Positions 17,082-25,651 of a DNA stretch of 64,000 nucleotides are shown one piece after another. The DNA comes from Sulfurimonas lithotrophica (GTDB taxonomy: Bacteria; Campylobacterota; Campylobacteria; Campylobacterales; Sulfurimonadaceae). Position 1 is the stretch's first letter. Every line of letters begins with the position of its first letter. The stretch covers positions 1,488,001-1,552,000 of the forward strand of contig NZ_CP043617.1 of the NCBI RefSeq assembly GCF_009258225.1, written 5' to 3'. The notes under the pieces are model-generated. The model was given only the letters and a program-made list of their open reading frames with translations. It was not told the DNA's origin and did no database searches. The position numbers were made by a program, and so were the translations under genes.

Positions 17082-17104
17082 ATAACAAATCAGGGGAGCT
17101 AATA
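17082..17104 (+). mobile_element. Left half of a decayed attC site
   Basis: ATAACAAATCAGGGGAGC-TAATAA closely matches the left arm of site C (AACAAATCAGTGGAGC-CAATAA at 59197). The complementary right arm is missing; the sequence runs straight into the ribosome site of the next gene. Confidence 0.5.
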
Positions 17105-17118
17105 ACATAAGGAATAAA

Positions 17119-17538
17119 ATGGACTTTATAACCATTATCACTATTTTAACATTAATCATTATGGGACTATTTCATTTTTACTGGGCTTTTGGAGGTAAAG
17201 TTGGTTTAGACAAGGCACTGCCAAGCCAAGACGGAAAACTATTACTAAAACCTAGCAAAAGCTTAACATTTTTAGTTGGAGTTATTTTGATATTTTTTTC
17301 ACACATAGCATATGGATTGCAGTTTTATGATTTTACTATTAAAACTAATGTAAACTTTTATTTTTACGGTGGATTGTTTTTATCTGCTATTTTTACATTA
17401 AGAGCTATAGGTGAATTTAATGTTGTTGGATTTTTCAAAAAAATCAAAAATACTGAATTTGCAAAATATGATACAAAATATTTCTCACCATTGTGTTTAG
17501 TTTTAGGCATTGTATTCGCAATATTAGTATATAAATGA
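17119..17538 (+). CDS. DUF3995-like four-TM membrane protein
   Basis: 139-residue membrane protein with four predicted helices (about 3-25, 48-68, 75-98, 117-138). The N-terminal pattern GLFHFYWAFGGKVGLDKALP is typical of DUF3995 proteins, whose function is unknown. AAGGAATAAA precedes the ATG. It sits right after the half attC at 17082, so it may have entered with the cassette region; no attC follows it. Confidence 0.75.
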   Translation: MDFITIITILTLIIMGLFHFYWAFGGKVGLDKALPSQDGKLLLKPSKSLTFLVGVILIFFSHIAYGLQFYDFTIKTNVNFYFYGGLFLSAIFTLRAIGEFNVVGFFKKIKNTEFAKYDTKYFSPLCLVLGIVFAILVYK

Positions 17539-17563
17539 ACTCAAGTATAAAACAGGATAACTT

Positions 17564-18049
17564 ATGAACAAAAAAGGAACTCTTACTTTTTTCTGCGGAA
17601 AAATGGGAGCCGGAAAATCTACTAATTCAAAGATTTTATCAATAGAAAAAAACGCAGTGCTTTTATCCGAAGATGATTGGCTCTCAGCTCACTATCCAAA
17701 CCAGATTAACTCTTTTGATGATTATATAAAGTTCTCTACCCTTATAAAACCTTTTATAAAATCTCATGTGCAACAGATTATAAATACCGGCACTAATGTT
17801 GTTATGGATTTCCCAGCAAATACTTTAAAACAAAGAGATTGGTTCAAGCAATTATGCACTGAAATTTCATGCGAACATGAGCTTATCTATCTTGATGTAA
17901 GCAATGAGAAGTGTTTGTCTCAAATAGCAAAACGCAGAACCGAGCAACCAGATCGTGCACAGTTTGACAATGAAGATGTATTTAACCATGTTACTAAATT
18001 TTTTGAGCCGCCATCTGCGAATGAAGATCTTAATATCATACATAAGTGA
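17564..18049 (+). CDS. AAA_33/zeta-like P-loop kinase
   Basis: 161-residue cytoplasmic P-loop protein. The Walker A motif is CGKMGAGKSTNSK (about 11-23); a DDWL segment, VVMDFPANT (Walker B-like) and a basic RRTEQPDRAQFDNEDVFNHV lid follow, as in AAA_33 small-molecule or nucleotide kinases. The length and FEPPS.DE-type end match complete members of this family. The substrate is unknown. No antitoxin-like partner is present, which argues against a zeta toxin. Confidence 0.82.
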   Translation: MNKKGTLTFFCGKMGAGKSTNSKILSIEKNAVLLSEDDWLSAHYPNQINSFDDYIKFSTLIKPFIKSHVQQIINTGTNVVMDFPANTLKQRDWFKQLCTEISCEHELIYLDVSNEKCLSQIAKRRTEQPDRAQFDNEDVFNHVTKFFEPPSANEDLNIIHK

Positions 18050-18053
18050 AATA

Positions 18054-18134
18054 ATGAATATAGATATAGTACAAGCAACAAATTCGAAATATCAGGCGGA
18101 AGAAAACTCAAAACCGATGTTTAATAAGGAATAA
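18054..18134 (+). other. Possible 26-codon ORF or gene remnant
   Basis: ATG at 18054 opens a 26-codon frame (MNIDIVQATNSKYQ) ending at TAA 18132-18134. The beginning looks like that of many GNAT acetyltransferases, but the rest is lost. No ribosome site is evident. It may be a remnant or simply chance. Confidence 0.2.
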
Positions 18135-18135
18135 A

Positions 18136-18561
18136 TTGAACTTAAAATGGATAGATAATATTGATAGTGTTGATTGGAATGAGTTGTCACACTTGTACAA
18201 AATAGCACCCCTTGGAGATAAAAAACCAAATGATTTAAAAATGGCATTTTCAAACAGTATGTATAAACACTTTGTATATAAAGACAATCAGCTTATCGGT
18301 GTCGGTAGAGCTTTGGCTGACGGAATTGATTGTTCATATATTTGCGATGTAGCTATACATCCTGATTTTCAAGGTAAAGGCATCGGTAAAGATATAGTTA
18401 ACAAACTCACAGAACAATCAAAACATCACAATAAAATCATTTTATTTGCAAGTCCGGGCAAAGAAGAGTTTTACTCAAAACTCGGATACTATAAAATGAA
18501 TACGGCGATGGCTATATTTAAAAACCATGAGAGATGTGTAAAAATAGGTTTAATAGGTTAA
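18136..18561 (+). CDS. GNAT-family N-acetyltransferase
   Basis: 141-residue single-domain acetyltransferase. The acetyl-CoA site is VAIHPDFQGKGIGKDIV (Q-x-x-G-x-G), followed by a C-terminal YSKLGYYKMNTAMA block. TTG 18136 is taken as start because AAGGAATAAA lies just upstream and no earlier in-frame start exists. The substrate is unknown. The next gene begins 3 nt after its stop. Confidence 0.82.
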   Translation: MNLKWIDNIDSVDWNELSHLYKIAPLGDKKPNDLKMAFSNSMYKHFVYKDNQLIGVGRALADGIDCSYICDVAIHPDFQGKGIGKDIVNKLTEQSKHHNKIILFASPGKEEFYSKLGYYKMNTAMAIFKNHERCVKIGLIG

Positions 18562-18564
18562 ATA

Positions 18565-18993
18565 ATGAGACTATGGTCAATAGATTTATCATACTTGGAT
18601 TCAAAAGGTTTAGTGGCACTTTGGAGAGAAGGACTGCTTGCTCAAAATGTACTGCTTGGCAAAACAAAAGGATATAAAAATCATCCTCAGCTATTGCGTT
18701 TTAAAAATACGGACAATCCTAAATTAGCTATTTCCGCTTATCTTCACTTTGTAGTTGATGAAGCAGATAAAAGAGGATATAGTTTTAAAAGAGATAAAAT
18801 TATACATAATAAAAAATGTAACAACATAGAAGTTACAAGCGGTCAAATAAAATATGAATTTAATCATCTGCTAAAAAAGTTAAAAGTTCGAGATCCAAAA
18901 AGATACGAAGAAATAAGTTCAATAAATGAAATCAAATTACACCCTCTTTTTGTTAAAATAGATGGCGATATAGAAGAATGGGAAATAATTTAG
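18565..18993 (+). CDS. Pyrimidine-dimer DNA glycosylase-like protein
   Basis: 142-residue protein. The opening MRLWSIDLSYLDSKGLVALWREGLLAQ is the signature of the Pyr_excise (T4 endonuclease V-like) family. In the phage enzyme the N-terminal Thr cuts UV-induced dimers; bacterial relatives with the RLWS opening share the helical fold, but activity has not been shown for most. Y-x-x-HPQLLRF and a C-terminal HPLFVKIDGDIEEWE also fit. It appears co-transcribed with the preceding GNAT gene. Confidence 0.8.
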   Translation: MRLWSIDLSYLDSKGLVALWREGLLAQNVLLGKTKGYKNHPQLLRFKNTDNPKLAISAYLHFVVDEADKRGYSFKRDKIIHNKKCNNIEVTSGQIKYEFNHLLKKLKVRDPKRYEEISSINEIKLHPLFVKIDGDIEEWEII

Positions 18994-19037
18994 TTTAGCT
19001 ATAATTTCAAAAAAGACTAAAATATAAAGAATAAATA

Positions 19038-19874
19038 ATGGCAAAATACAAAAACTATATAGGTTTAGGCATAGCGGGCAACTTCGCCTTGCATCTAGAC
19101 CAAGCGGGCGAAGCTGAGGATTTTAAAGATGTTATCACAGAAGATGAAGCAGCACCCAAAGGGATGTTTCCTTTTTATCTACCAAAACCCGTAGCTGCCG
19201 CAAAAGATATATTAAATACTTATCCGCTGGATGCAGACTACATAAAACTGCCTGATGAAGATGTAAACGTTCAAGCCGAACCAGAGGTCGGACTTGTTTG
19301 TGAGTTGGAATATACGGGTGAGAAACTTGTAGCTATAAAACCGACTCATTTTGGGGCATATAACGACTGTTCTATCCGTGTAAAAGGTGCTTCAAAAATC
19401 AGCGATAAAAAGAACTGGGGAGAATCTTCCAAAGGTTTATCTAACACTCTTTTTGAAATAGATTCATTTTCAAAGGGCGGAATAATGGATAAGTTTTCAA
19501 TAGCTTCATTTTTACGTCGAGGAAATGAAGTTCATGCATATGGAGAAGATGTTGAGCTTAACGGTTACAGCTACTTTTACACAAAACTAACAGACTGGAT
19601 GGTAAACCAAATAAGTACGCAAGAGGATTTTGGACCTTTAGAGGACTTAATCTCTTACATATCAGAGTGTGAACAACCATCTAAAGCCATAATATCCATA
19701 GGTGCTACACGTTACACTAAGTATGGAGAGACTACATTTTTAAAACCGCAAGATGAAGTAATCATAGTTGTATATGACAATACTAAACACTCTGCTAGTG
19801 AAATCTCAAAAAGAGTTATAGATTCTGTATATACGGATGATACTATGAGTGTTTTAAAACAAAAAGTTCTTTAG
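19038..19874 (+). CDS. DUF5718-like protein of unknown function
   Basis: 278-residue soluble protein beginning KYKNYIGLGIAGNFALHLDQAGE, with GMFPFYLPK, YPLDADYIKLP and a central GCG-free acidic region. It resembles proteins labelled DUF5718 in Campylobacterota (from memory; not verified). Some spacing is reminiscent of fumarylacetoacetase-fold enzymes (EPEVGLVCELEY), but no full metal site was identified. It precedes the SUI1-like gene by 2 nt, so the two are probably co-expressed. Confidence 0.65.
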   Translation: MAKYKNYIGLGIAGNFALHLDQAGEAEDFKDVITEDEAAPKGMFPFYLPKPVAAAKDILNTYPLDADYIKLPDEDVNVQAEPEVGLVCELEYTGEKLVAIKPTHFGAYNDCSIRVKGASKISDKKNWGESSKGLSNTLFEIDSFSKGGIMDKFSIASFLRRGNEVHAYGEDVELNGYSYFYTKLTDWMVNQISTQEDFGPLEDLISYISECEQPSKAIISIGATRYTKYGETTFLKPQDEVIIVVYDNTKHSASEISKRVIDSVYTDDTMSVLKQKVL

Positions 19875-19876
19875 TC

Positions 19877-20221
19877 ATGTCACGCGGTAAAAAACTAGAC
19901 CTGTTTATAGGTGCAGATATAGACGATGGCTGGGCGGAAGTACAAACTCCAAGAAAATCTAAAATAGCATCCGATATACTAGAACCGGAGAAACATCAAC
20001 TGTTTTTCTCAAAAGAGAAACGCCGAGGAAAAGTCGTAACTCTTGTGGGAGAGTTTTTTCTAAGAAAAGAAGATGCCACAACTACTCTTAAAACTCTAAA
20101 AAAGAAACTTGGGTGCGGTGGTAGTTTTAAAGAAAGTTTTATGGAATTTCAAGGCGATATAAAAGATAAAATCAGACCTCTTTTAGTCGATGCAGGTTTT
20201 AAATTTAAGCCTAAACACTAA
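19877..20221 (+). CDS. SUI1/eIF1-like (YciH-type) translation factor
   Basis: 114-residue protein. The C-terminal half carries the SUI1 fold signature: EKRRGKVVTLVGEF, then LKTLKKKLGCGGSFKES and FQGDIKDKIRPLLVDAGFKF. This is the archaeo-eukaryotic eIF1 family, represented in bacteria by YciH, a minor ribosome-binding factor. The N-terminal 40 residues are variable and polar. The tail overlaps the convergent patatin gene by 11 nt. Confidence 0.88.
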   Translation: MSRGKKLDLFIGADIDDGWAEVQTPRKSKIASDILEPEKHQLFFSKEKRRGKVVTLVGEFFLRKEDATTTLKTLKKKLGCGGSFKESFMEFQGDIKDKIRPLLVDAGFKFKPKH

Positions 20222-20966
20222 AAACTTTTTTTGCATCTGCATAGCCCAGCTCAAACAACTCATCAAAATTTTTTAATGAAAAGATGGAGTATTTTAATAT
20301 TTCATCATTTGAAATATAGTAATCATACTCATCTCTTTGACTATCAGCTGTTATAAACATCCTGATAGCTATAACTTTTTTCAAATAACTCATAAGCCTA
20401 GGTCTGCTTGCTTTTTTGACGATTGGGTTTAGATTTACACCGACAAGAGGATAATCGTATTTCTTAAGAGGCTTATAAGGCATATGGTTAAAAAAACCGC
20501 CATCAACCAGAACCTTACCTTCATGTTCAACAGGTTTAAACATAGGTACTAAAGCACTAGATGCTGTACACAGTGTTCTGATATCTCCACGGTTAAAATA
20601 AATCTCATCTCCGTTTTGCAAATCCATAGCCGTTATATATACGGGTATATCCAACTCTTCAAATCTACTTTTTTTTATAAGTGCATCTATACACGGAATA
20701 TTTACATTAACATTAAATAAAGACTCCCTAAACCAAGCAAAAGAGAACATTTTCTTTAAACCTTTTGATTTAAATATCTCTAACTGTTCTTTTGGAGATA
20801 CCCCGGATGCATAAGAAGCTGCAATTATAGAACCAATTGAAGTGCCGCAGATTGCCTTAACTTTTATATTTTGCTCATCCAGATATTGAAGCACCCCTAA
20901 GTGATATGCACCCCTTGCACCGCCACCTGATAGTGCCAATACTATTTCTTTTGTATCTCCAACCAA
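20211..20966 (-). CDS. Patatin-like phospholipase
   Basis: 251-residue Ser-Asp dyad acyl hydrolase. It has the oxyanion motif GGGARGAYHLG (about 14-24), nucleophile motif GTSIGS, and catalytic Asp in VDGGFF. This is the RssA/NTE-like bacterial branch, likely acting on membrane lipids. The start is TTG 20966, preceded by GAGG seven nt upstream; the gene begins inside the 3' end of the metallophosphoesterase gene (25-nt overlap), so translation is probably coupled. Confidence 0.88.
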   Translation of the reverse strand: MVGDTKEIVLALSGGGARGAYHLGVLQYLDEQNIKVKAICGTSIGSIIAASYASGVSPKEQLEIFKSKGLKKMFSFAWFRESLFNVNVNIPCIDALIKKSRFEELDIPVYITAMDLQNGDEIYFNRGDIRTLCTASSALVPMFKPVEHEGKVLVDGGFFNHMPYKPLKKYDYPLVGVNLNPIVKKASRPRLMSYLKKVIAIRMFITADSQRDEYDYYISNDEILKYSIFSLKNFDELFELGYADAKKVFSV

Positions 20967-21688
20967 TTTATAACCTCAAAACTTCCATCAAAATTCTCAA
21001 CAATGCAACTACAAGATTCAACCCAGTCACCGCAGTTTAAATACTCTATACCGTTAATCTGTTTTGCCTCAGCCTTATGAATATGTCCGCATATAACGCC
21101 ATTATATCCTTTTTTTTCCGCATGGGTCGTAAGCACACCTTCAAAGTCTGTTATAAATGATACTGAACTTTTTATATTGTCTTTTACATATTTTGAGAGT
21201 GACCAGTACTTTTTAACTCTCATAAGTTTTCGTATCTTTTGCAGATAGTGGTTTATAAAAAGAATAAAGTCATACCCCACGTCTCCAAGTATTGCAAGCC
21301 ATTTTTTTGTCATAGTGATACTGTCAAAAAAATCGCCGTGAGTTACAAGATACTTTTTACCTTCGGAAGACACATACTCACACTCATTTTTTATATATAG
21401 ATTATCTCCCATTATAAGCGGAGTAAACGGACGTAAAAATTCATCATGATTGCCGGTAATCAAATAAACATTTGTACCTTTTCTAGCTTTTCTTAGTACC
21501 TTTTGAATTACATCGGAGTGAGATTGAGCCCATTTAAACTTTCTTTTTATCGCCCAACCGTCAATAATGTCTCCGACCAAATAAAGGTTATCCGATTCCG
21601 TATCTTTTAAGAAGTCTAAAAAATGTTCTGCTTGGGAAAAACGCGTGCCGAGATGGATATCTGATACAAAGATTGATTTATATTTCAT
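20942..21688 (-). CDS. UDP-2,3-diacylglucosamine diphosphatase-like metallophosphoesterase
   Basis: 248-residue calcineurin-type phosphoesterase. Metal ligands are in SDIHLGTR, VGDIIDGW, TGNHDEFL, VTHGDFFD and CGHIHKAE, in the right order. The pattern is that of the LpxH-like group that hydrolyses UDP-2,3-diacylglucosamine in lipid A synthesis, though the exact substrate may differ. It lies upstream of and overlaps the patatin gene, consistent with a membrane-lipid unit. Confidence 0.82.
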   Translation of the reverse strand: MKYKSIFVSDIHLGTRFSQAEHFLDFLKDTESDNLYLVGDIIDGWAIKRKFKWAQSHSDVIQKVLRKARKGTNVYLITGNHDEFLRPFTPLIMGDNLYIKNECEYVSSEGKKYLVTHGDFFDSITMTKKWLAILGDVGYDFILFINHYLQKIRKLMRVKKYWSLSKYVKDNIKSSVSFITDFEGVLTTHAEKKGYNGVICGHIHKAEAKQINGIEYLNCGDWVESCSCIVENFDGSFEVINWLEIQKK

Positions 21689-21758
21689 GGCGCTATATTA
21701 TAATCGCTAAATTACGAACTTGTAACTAAACGGTTACGGTTGTATTACCAAACTTAGT

Positions 21759-21764
21759 TATAAT
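21759..21764 (+). promoter_or_regulatory. -10 element of sppA
   Basis: TATAAT 25 nt upstream of the sppA ATG; AGGAAGA ribosome site just before the ATG. Confidence 0.45.
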
Positions 21765-21789
21765 TTTTAAAAATATCACAGGAAGATTT

Positions 21790-22659
21790 ATGAACTTTAT
21801 TAAAAAAATATTTTATCCAATCGGAGCGACACTAAAGTATATACAAGAGCATTTTAAAGCGATGCTTTTCGTACTTTTACTTTTTTTGATTTTTGCACCT
21901 ACAGAAGAGGCAAATTTAAATCCCGTAAATTTACAAGAGATTAAATTGGTCGGTCCTATATTTGACGCAACCGATGTAGTTCAAAAAATAGATAAAGCAA
22001 GAGAAAACCCAAATATTAGAGGTGTACTGCTAGACGTAAACTCACCGGGCGGTGCTGTAGCCCCATCTGTTGAGATAGCTTATGCTATTAAAAGACTAAA
22101 AGAAGTCAAACCTGTAATCGTATATGCAAGCGGAACACTTGCGAGCGGTAGTTACTATGCTTCTATATGGGCAAGTGAGATTATGGTAAATCCCGGAAGT
22201 ATGGTCGGTAGCATCGGTGTTGTGATGCAAGGAGCAGATGTAAGTGAACTTATGAGTAAAATAGGCATCAAAAGCCAAAGTGTCCAAGCGGGTAAATACA
22301 AAAAAGTAGGCACTGGTGATCGTGCATGGACTAAATATGAGGTTGATGAACTCAACAAAGTTATCTACGGTACTTATGATATGTTTACAAAAGACGTAGC
22401 AGATGCGAGAGGACTAAAGTTTAAAAACAGAGACGAGTTTGCAAATGCGCATATATTTACGGCTAGTCAAGCTAAAGATGTCGGATTAATAGACTCACTC
22501 GGTGTCAAATACGATGCAAAAAAGAAAGTTCAAGCTCTAAGCGGTGTAGCATTTCCGGAGTGGAGTAAAGAGGATAAGTTTGATAAGTTGATGAAAAAAC
22601 TTGCTGCAGAAGCTTCTGCATCTATCCATATGTATTTTCCGGAGCTAACTCTTAGATAA
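21790..22659 (+). CDS. sppA: Signal peptide peptidase SppA (short type)
   Basis: Membrane-anchored serine protease of 289 residues that degrades cleaved signal peptides. One N-terminal helix (about 22-38) anchors it; the S49 domain follows, with NSPGGAV, the nucleophile in LASGSYYAS, and PGSMVGSIGVV. The general-base Lys is in the KYKKVGTGDRAWT region. This is the ~36 kDa form with a single S49 domain. A terminator hairpin overlaps its stop codon. Confidence 0.92.
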   Translation: MNFIKKIFYPIGATLKYIQEHFKAMLFVLLLFLIFAPTEEANLNPVNLQEIKLVGPIFDATDVVQKIDKARENPNIRGVLLDVNSPGGAVAPSVEIAYAIKRLKEVKPVIVYASGTLASGSYYASIWASEIMVNPGSMVGSIGVVMQGADVSELMSKIGIKSQSVQAGKYKKVGTGDRAWTKYEVDELNKVIYGTYDMFTKDVADARGLKFKNRDEFANAHIFTASQAKDVGLIDSLGVKYDAKKKVQALSGVAFPEWSKEDKFDKLMKKLAAEASASIHMYFPELTLR

Positions 22660-22675
22660 AGAGTTAGCCTATATT
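22644..22675. terminator. Bidirectional hairpin between sppA and xseA
   Basis: GCTAACTCTT, loop AGATA, AAGAGTTAGC: a perfect 10-bp stem holding the sppA stop codon in its loop and the xseA stop codon in its right arm. A T-rich run follows on the plus strand. Confidence 0.7.
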
Positions 22676-23851
22676 TTCTTTTTTTAACACGTTTGCATAA
22701 ATCACTACCTTATCATCCATCAACTCAAAATCATCATCTATTTTCAATTCACTTATATCTATAACTTTTTTATTGCGTGAGAGTTGGGCAAAACCGCGTT
22801 TTGTTTTATACTTGGGATTATTTGATTCTAAATTTTTCAAAACGCTAGTAAGTTCATTTTGTTTATTACTTATTTTAAAAGAGATTTGTTGATAAAAACT
22901 CTCTTTTAAAGACTTTATCTCCTGAATTTTTTGAGTAAGCTTGTTTTCTATTGAGTTTTGCTTATAAAGCTGTTTTAAATGGCTTAGTTCTTGATTTTTT
23001 TTATCTATTTTTTGCTCTATTATCTGTGTAAACTGATTTGATATACTATCAAGATACTGATAAAGTTCCTTCTCATCGGGTAATATCATTTGCATCGCCG
23101 CACTCGGAGTAGGTGCACGCAAATCTGCTACAAAATCACTTATAACGGTATCTATCTCATGCCCGACGGCACTGACGACAGGCACAACAGATGCAAAGAT
23201 AGCATCTGCAACGATCTCCTCGTTAAATGCCCACAAATCCTCCATACTTCCGCCACCGCGACCCACTACCAATATATCATAGTTTTTTACAGATGCTACA
23301 TCTATGGCTGATGCTATTGAACTTGCTGCACTCTCACCTTGAACAAGTACGTCATATATATCAATCTCTATATCTCTGTACCTGTGATTTGCAACTCTTA
23401 GCATATCTTGTAGTGCCGCTCCTGTTGCAGAAGTAATAAGTGCTATACGTCTTGGAAATTTTGGAAGTTGTTTTTTAGTTTCAGGATTAAAATAGCCTTT
23501 GTCTTGGAGTTTTTGCTTTAGTTGCTCATACGCCAAAGCTAAAGCACCCTGCCCTGCAGGTTCAATATTAAAACAGTTTATCTGGTAACTTCCGCGAGGT
23601 GTATATACACTTACTGCACCCTCAAGTATAACTTTCATCCCCTCTTGGAGTTGAAATTTCAGCCTGGATGCATTACCTCTGAACATAACTGCAGATATAG
23701 CAGATGAAGAGTCTTTTAGAGTAAAGTATATATGCCCCGAGTTATGAAAAGTTATACGTGAGAGTTCACCCTCAACGAGTACTCTCGTAAAACTCGTTTC
23801 AAGCAGGGTTTTTATCTGTTCATTCAGTGCCGATACACTCAGAGTATTCAT
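22664..23851 (-). CDS. xseA: Exodeoxyribonuclease VII large subunit
   Basis: Catalytic subunit of the single-strand exonuclease VII. 395 residues from ATG 23851 (MNTLSVSALN), which has GGAGAG 5-8 nt upstream; an in-frame TTG at 23863 is less likely. Order: N-terminal OB fold (1-100; VEGELSRITFHNSGHIYFTLKD), catalytic domain (110-300; RIALITSATGAALQD, VVGRGGGSMEDLWAFNEE, SAVGHEIDTVISDFVADLRAPTPSAA in pieces), then a coiled-coil tail. The small subunit xseB is not adjacent. Confidence 0.95.
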   Translation of the reverse strand: MNTLSVSALNEQIKTLLETSFTRVLVEGELSRITFHNSGHIYFTLKDSSSAISAVMFRGNASRLKFQLQEGMKVILEGAVSVYTPRGSYQINCFNIEPAGQGALALAYEQLKQKLQDKGYFNPETKKQLPKFPRRIALITSATGAALQDMLRVANHRYRDIEIDIYDVLVQGESAASSIASAIDVASVKNYDILVVGRGGGSMEDLWAFNEEIVADAIFASVVPVVSAVGHEIDTVISDFVADLRAPTPSAAMQMILPDEKELYQYLDSISNQFTQIIEQKIDKKNQELSHLKQLYKQNSIENKLTQKIQEIKSLKESFYQQISFKISNKQNELTSVLKNLESNNPKYKTKRGFAQLSRNKKVIDISELKIDDDFELMDDKVVIYANVLKKENIG

Positions 23852-23943
23852 ACATCTCTCCAAAAATATTTATGTGATTATAGCATCTAAGTATAATAAT
23901 ATTGCAAAATGTCATATTTTTAAAAATAAATGATTTTGCATAG

Positions 23944-23949
23944 TATAAT
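23944..23949 (+). promoter_or_regulatory. -10 element of radA
   Basis: TATAAT 34 nt before the radA ATG, in the xseA-radA divergent gap. Confidence 0.45.
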
Positions 23950-23983
23950 TTCTCAAATATTTACTTGTTAGGGCAAAATAATT

Positions 23984-25330
23984 ATGGCTAAGAAAAAAGT
24001 ACTTTTTGAGTGTCAACACTGCGGAATGACCACTCCAAAATGGATGGGAAAGTGTACAAACTGCGGCGCATGGGATTCATTGGTAGAGTTAAATGAACAC
24101 CAGCAAGAGGTTATAAAACAAACAAAATCTACATCAAGCAAAAGTGCTAAAGCCGTATCAATAAATAAAATAAAAGAGGAAGAAATATACAGATTTTCTT
24201 CAAACGATGCAGAACTAGATACAGTTCTTGGGGGTGGTATAGTACCAGGTTCACTTACACTTATCGGCGGAAGTCCGGGTGTCGGGAAGTCAACTTTGCT
24301 TTTAAAAGTAGGCGGACTTATTTCATCAAGCGGAAAAGATGTACTTTACGTAAGTGGAGAGGAATCGAGCAGCCAGATAAAACTACGTGCAAACAGACTC
24401 GGGGCAAATCATGACAATCTTTACTTACTTAGTGAGATAAGACTTGAACAGGTTTTAGTAGAGTTGGAGCATCATAATTATGAGTTTTTGATTATAGACT
24501 CTATCCAAACTCTCTACTCAGAAGCTATTACTTCAGCTCCTGGTTCAGTTACACAAGTTAGACAGATTACTTTTGAGTTAATGCGTATAGCAAAAGAGAA
24601 AGACTTAGCAATATTTATAATCGGACACATTACAAAAGAAGGCTCTATCGCAGGACCAAGAGTGTTAGAGCATATGGTAGATACGGTACTTTATTTTGAG
24701 GGTGATTCCTCACAAGAACTTAGAATTTTAAGAGGATTTAAAAATCGTTTCGGACCTACAAGTGAGATAGGCGTATTTGAGATGCGTAACGATGGTTTGG
24801 TCTCAGCGACAGATATAGCATCAAGGTTTTTTAACCGTAATTCAAATCAGGCAGGTTCGGCTTTAACCGTAGTTATGGAAGGAAGCAGACCTATTATACT
24901 TGAAGTTCAAGCACTTGTTAGTGAATCTCATACGCCAAATTCTAAACGTCAAGCTACAGGCTTTGATAATAACCGTTTAAATATGCTTTTGGCACTTTTA
25001 GAGAGAAAACTCGAAATCCCGCTATCCGGATATGATGTTTACATAAATATAACAGGTGGTATAAAAATTAATGAAACCTCTGCGGATTTAGCAATTTTAG
25101 CGGCAATCATATCAAGTTTTAGAGACCGTGCGATATCAAAAGAGACGATCTTTTTAGGCGAAGTTTCACTTGTCGGTGATGTACGCGAAGTGTTTGGCTT
25201 GGATGCAAGACTTAAAGAAGCTCAAATGCAAAATATAAACAAAGTTCTTTTATCTAAAAAACCTTTAGAGAAAACAAATATGAAAACATTTATAGTCGAT
25301 GAAGTAACAAAACTTTTAGAATGGTACTGA
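23984..25330 (+). CDS. radA: DNA repair ATPase RadA
   Basis: RecA-like branch-migration helicase of 448 residues. It has an N-terminal zinc ribbon (C10, C13, C24, C27), the RecA-fold ATPase with Walker A GGSPGVGKST (about 94-103), the family-specific KNRFG motif, and a C-terminal Lon-like domain (from about 280, GGIKINETSADLAI) without protease activity. The standard full length is kept. Confidence 0.96.
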   Translation: MAKKKVLFECQHCGMTTPKWMGKCTNCGAWDSLVELNEHQQEVIKQTKSTSSKSAKAVSINKIKEEEIYRFSSNDAELDTVLGGGIVPGSLTLIGGSPGVGKSTLLLKVGGLISSSGKDVLYVSGEESSSQIKLRANRLGANHDNLYLLSEIRLEQVLVELEHHNYEFLIIDSIQTLYSEAITSAPGSVTQVRQITFELMRIAKEKDLAIFIIGHITKEGSIAGPRVLEHMVDTVLYFEGDSSQELRILRGFKNRFGPTSEIGVFEMRNDGLVSATDIASRFFNRNSNQAGSALTVVMEGSRPIILEVQALVSESHTPNSKRQATGFDNNRLNMLLALLERKLEIPLSGYDVYINITGGIKINETSADLAILAAIISSFRDRAISKETIFLGEVSLVGDVREVFGLDARLKEAQMQNINKVLLSKKPLEKTNMKTFIVDEVTKLLEWY

Positions 25331-25390
25331 TTTAACATATTTTTTACCAATTAAAAGCTATAATCAAAGAAAATTTCATAAGGGTTTTTA

Positions 25391-25651
25391 ATGATAGATG
25401 CCGAATTTAGAAGCGAAGAAAGATTTTCAAGACTTACTCTTGCATATACGGATGCTGAAGAAAAAGAGAAAGTAAACAAGTGTGTTGACAAAATTATAGC
25501 GACATATAAAATGAAACCTGAGATGCATACTACTGCTACATCAAGCGGAAAAGAAGTACTTGTAATAGAATATCATGATGATTTAGACCGTACTTCAGGT
25601 GCTATTTTTGAAAAAATAATGAAAGAATTAGATATAAAAAACTGTGATTAA
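25391..25651 (+). CDS. Conserved-looking small acidic protein
   Basis: 86-residue soluble protein, rich in Glu and Lys, with no membrane segment and no recognised domain. AAGGGTTTTTA precedes the ATG. It lies between radA and the carbonic anhydrase gene, whose GTG start is inside this gene's last codons (TGTGATTAA, 8-nt overlap), so the two are translationally coupled. Function unknown. Confidence 0.7.
   Translation: MIDAEFRSEERFSRLTLAYTDAEEKEKVNKCVDKIIATYKMKPEMHTTATSSGKEVLVIEYHDDLDRTSGAIFEKIMKELDIKNCD

Noticed and set aside
17564-18049. Zeta-type toxin
   Set aside because: No epsilon-like antitoxin next to it and the sequence fits general AAA_33 kinases better.
22096-22358. Minus-strand ORFs inside sppA
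   Set aside because: They are frame shadows of a clear conserved gene and lack ribosome sites.
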